A DNA stretch of 5,412 bases from an uncultured Clostridia bacterium (GTDB lineage Bacteria > Bacillota > Clostridia > Oscillospirales > Ruminococcaceae): positions 1 to 5,412 of the forward strand of contig CAMHBE010000161.1 in NCBI GenBank assembly GCA_946183095.1, read 5' to 3'. Every line of letters starts with the position of its first letter. Position 1 is the stretch's first letter. The notes beneath the pieces are model-generated. The model saw only the letters and a list, made by a program, of their open reading frames with translations, ran no database searches and was not told where the DNA came from. Positions 4,389-5,412 of the stretch are shown in pieces. The position numbers were made by a program, and so were the translations under genes.

Positions 4389-5312
4389 ATGAACAAAAAG
4401 ATAACTGCCGCATTACTCACGGTCATTACAGCGGTTTCCGTACTGTCGGGATGCGCTAAGCAGGAACCGGGAGCTGCTCCCGCGGCGCAGATGACCTTCA
4501 AGGAAGATGCCGTTATAAGCTATCTCGGACCCGAGGGAACATACACCGAGGAAGCCGCAAGATACTTCTTCTCGGAAAAAGGCAGCTTCATACCGAAAGC
4601 AGCCGTAGAAGATGCGATAGAAGATGCCTGTTCGGGAGCTGCCGACTATGCGGTGATACCGCAGGAAAACACTATCGGCGGCGCAGTGACGAATTACGTT
4701 GACGCACTTCTTAGCCGCGGTGATGTTTATGTCGTCGGCGAAGTTGTAATACCGATAAGTCAGACGCTCATGGGAATTCCCGGGACCAAGCTGTCCGACA
4801 TTAAGACCGTGTGCTCCCACGCGCAGGGGATAAAGCAGTCGGAACGGTGGCGCAGAGAAAACCTGCCGGATGCCGTAACGGAAGAAATGGGAAGTACGGC
4901 TGCTGCCGCAAAGTACGCGGCGGAACAGCAGGACAAGTCCATAGCCGCAGTTGCCGCGCCGGGAGCCGCGAAGCTCTACGGGCTTGAAGTCCTTGCCGAA
5001 AACGTCCAGATCACCGACACCAACAAGACACGGTTCTATGTCCTGTCCTCCGAACGCGTCGAGGGCGGCACTAACGCGGTATTTGCGGCGACCTGCGAAG
5101 CGAATATGGCGGACGATATCATGATCGCGATACACGATGCGGGTCTGGAGCTCGTAGCGATACACGACCGCCCGGAGGGCAGTATGCTCGGAAAGTACAA
5201 CTACATCATAGAAGTCGAGGCTGCCGGCGGTATTACCGAGAAGCAGATAAACAAGGTCTGCGAAAACAAAAATGTCAGGTTTTACGGCAGTTTCAATGCC
5301 GTCTCAAAATAA
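4389..5312 (+). CDS. Predicted lipoprotein prephenate dehydratase with degenerate ACT domain
   Basis: A 307-aa protein. The N-terminus MNKK, a hydrophobic stretch (5-19) and the lipobox LSGC (19-22) form a textbook lipoprotein signal, so Cys22 should be lipidated and the enzyme held on the outer face of the membrane. A linker rich in Ala/Pro/Gln (23-40) follows. The prephenate dehydratase domain (about 42-222) shows LGPEGTYTEEAA (46-57), IPQENTIGG (90-98), GEVVIPISQTLMG (117-129), CSHAQGIKQ (142-150), GSTAAAA (168-174) and NKTRFYVLS (212-220), with the catalytic Thr214 of the TRF motif. This enzyme class converts prephenate to phenylpyruvate in phenylalanine synthesis. Residues 228-305 look like an ACT domain, but the ESRP effector motif reads HDRP (259-262) and GALV is not recognisable, so phenylalanine feedback may be lost. 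The ATG is supported by AAAGGAAG 7 nt upstream. No other aromatic pathway gene is adjacent. It may act on another ligand. Confidence 0.85.
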   Translation: MNKKITAALLTVITAVSVLSGCAKQEPGAAPAAQMTFKEDAVISYLGPEGTYTEEAARYFFSEKGSFIPKAAVEDAIEDACSGAADYAVIPQENTIGGAVTNYVDALLSRGDVYVVGEVVIPISQTLMGIPGTKLSDIKTVCSHAQGIKQSERWRRENLPDAVTEEMGSTAAAAKYAAEQQDKSIAAVAAPGAAKLYGLEVLAENVQITDTNKTRFYVLSSERVEGGTNAVFAATCEANMADDIMIAIHDAGLELVAIHDRPEGSMLGKYNYIIEVEAAGGITEKQINKVCENKNVRFYGSFNAVSK

Positions 5313-5359
5313 CCCCTCCGAATTCTGACCGCACTTGCAAAAAAACTCATGATATGAAC

Positions 5360-5401
5360 ATATGGGAACCTCTGAATACCCTATTTGAGAGGTACCCATA
5401 T
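5360..5401. repeat. Long imperfect inverted repeat at the window edge
   Basis: ATATGGGAACCTCT (5360-5373) and AGAGGTACCCATAT (5388-5401) pair at 13 of 14 positions (one A-A mismatch) around a 14-nt loop. No T-run follows on the + strand; on the - strand seven T (complement of 5340-5345 and neighbours) occur only well beyond the stem. It partly overlaps a second inverted repeat, ATATG (5352-5356)/CATAT (5359-5363). It may act as a bidirectional terminator-like hairpin after the dehydratase gene, an operator for a gene beyond the window, or an end of a small repeated element. Confidence 0.5.
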
Positions 5402-5412
5402 AACAAAAAATA

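Noticed and set aside
4250..4459. 69-codon + strand ORF spanning the dehydratase promoter region and the start of the dehydratase gene
   Set aside because: It crosses the T5-G7 tract and the promoter, has no good ribosome binding site, and overlaps the well-supported lipoprotein signal sequence in another frame.
4413..5165. 250-codon - strand ORF opposite the dehydratase gene
   Set aside because: Its translation is rich in Arg, Tyr, Phe and Gly without a recognisable motif, as expected from the reverse frame of a GC-biased gene.
1..5412. CRISPR array, tRNA, rRNA, insertion sequence or phage genes
   Set aside because: I saw no regularly spaced direct repeats, no tRNA-like cloverleaf with TTCRA arm, and no transposase or integrase motifs in any frame.

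Overview
The window looks like a chromosomal segment from a gut or rumen Clostridia-type Firmicute, most likely a Ruminococcus/Oscillospiraceae relative. The signs are AGGAG-type ribosome binding sites, sigma-A-type promoters with TTGACA/TATAAT-like hexamers, frequent ATA isoleucine codons at moderate GC, a short peptide deformylase with the clostridial VGMAANMIG signature, a DUF3737-type N-terminus and a TIGR02172-like phosphotransferase. Taxonomy is inferred from these family signatures only. All genes lie on the + strand.

Region 1 (1-1901) is a tight three-gene operon. A strong extended -10 promoter with an 8-bp-arm inverted repeat over the predicted transcription start drives an SdpR-type ArsR/HTH repressor (78-386), an SdpI-type six-helix membrane protein (376-1077) and a YhfC-family membrane protein with intramembrane-protease-like motifs (1070-1867). 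The genes overlap by 8-11 bp. A hairpin plus T7 follows. No toxin gene (sdpABC) is present, so this looks like an orphan SdpRI immunity/signalling cassette with a membrane protease attached.

Region 2 (1902-2880) begins with a near-consensus promoter whose -10 box lies 6 nt before an ATG, so the predicted start of transcription falls on the start codon itself. The reading frame there is the N-terminus of a DUF3737 protein that stops after 39 codons. A tail in another frame resembles a DUF3737 C-terminus, which points to an internal deletion. The tail overlaps (ATGA) an unrecognised 68-aa acidic protein, followed 30 bp later by an unusually short peptide deformylase. An unusual set of alternative hairpins follows that gene.

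Region 3 (2881-4279) has a structured AT-rich leader upstream of a fusion protein made of a STAS (anti-sigma-antagonist type) domain and an APH-like kinase.

Region 4 (4280-5412) has its own promoter and encodes a prephenate dehydratase with a convincing lipoprotein signal peptide and a degenerate ACT domain. This is an export/anchoring prediction for an enzyme class normally found in the cytoplasm, and it is the most unexpected item here. The window ends in a long imperfect inverted repeat. The four regions look like independent transcription units and I see no single pathway joining them. The first operon and the STAS-kinase gene are both signalling modules, while the deformylase and the dehydratase look like accessory versions of housekeeping enzymes.
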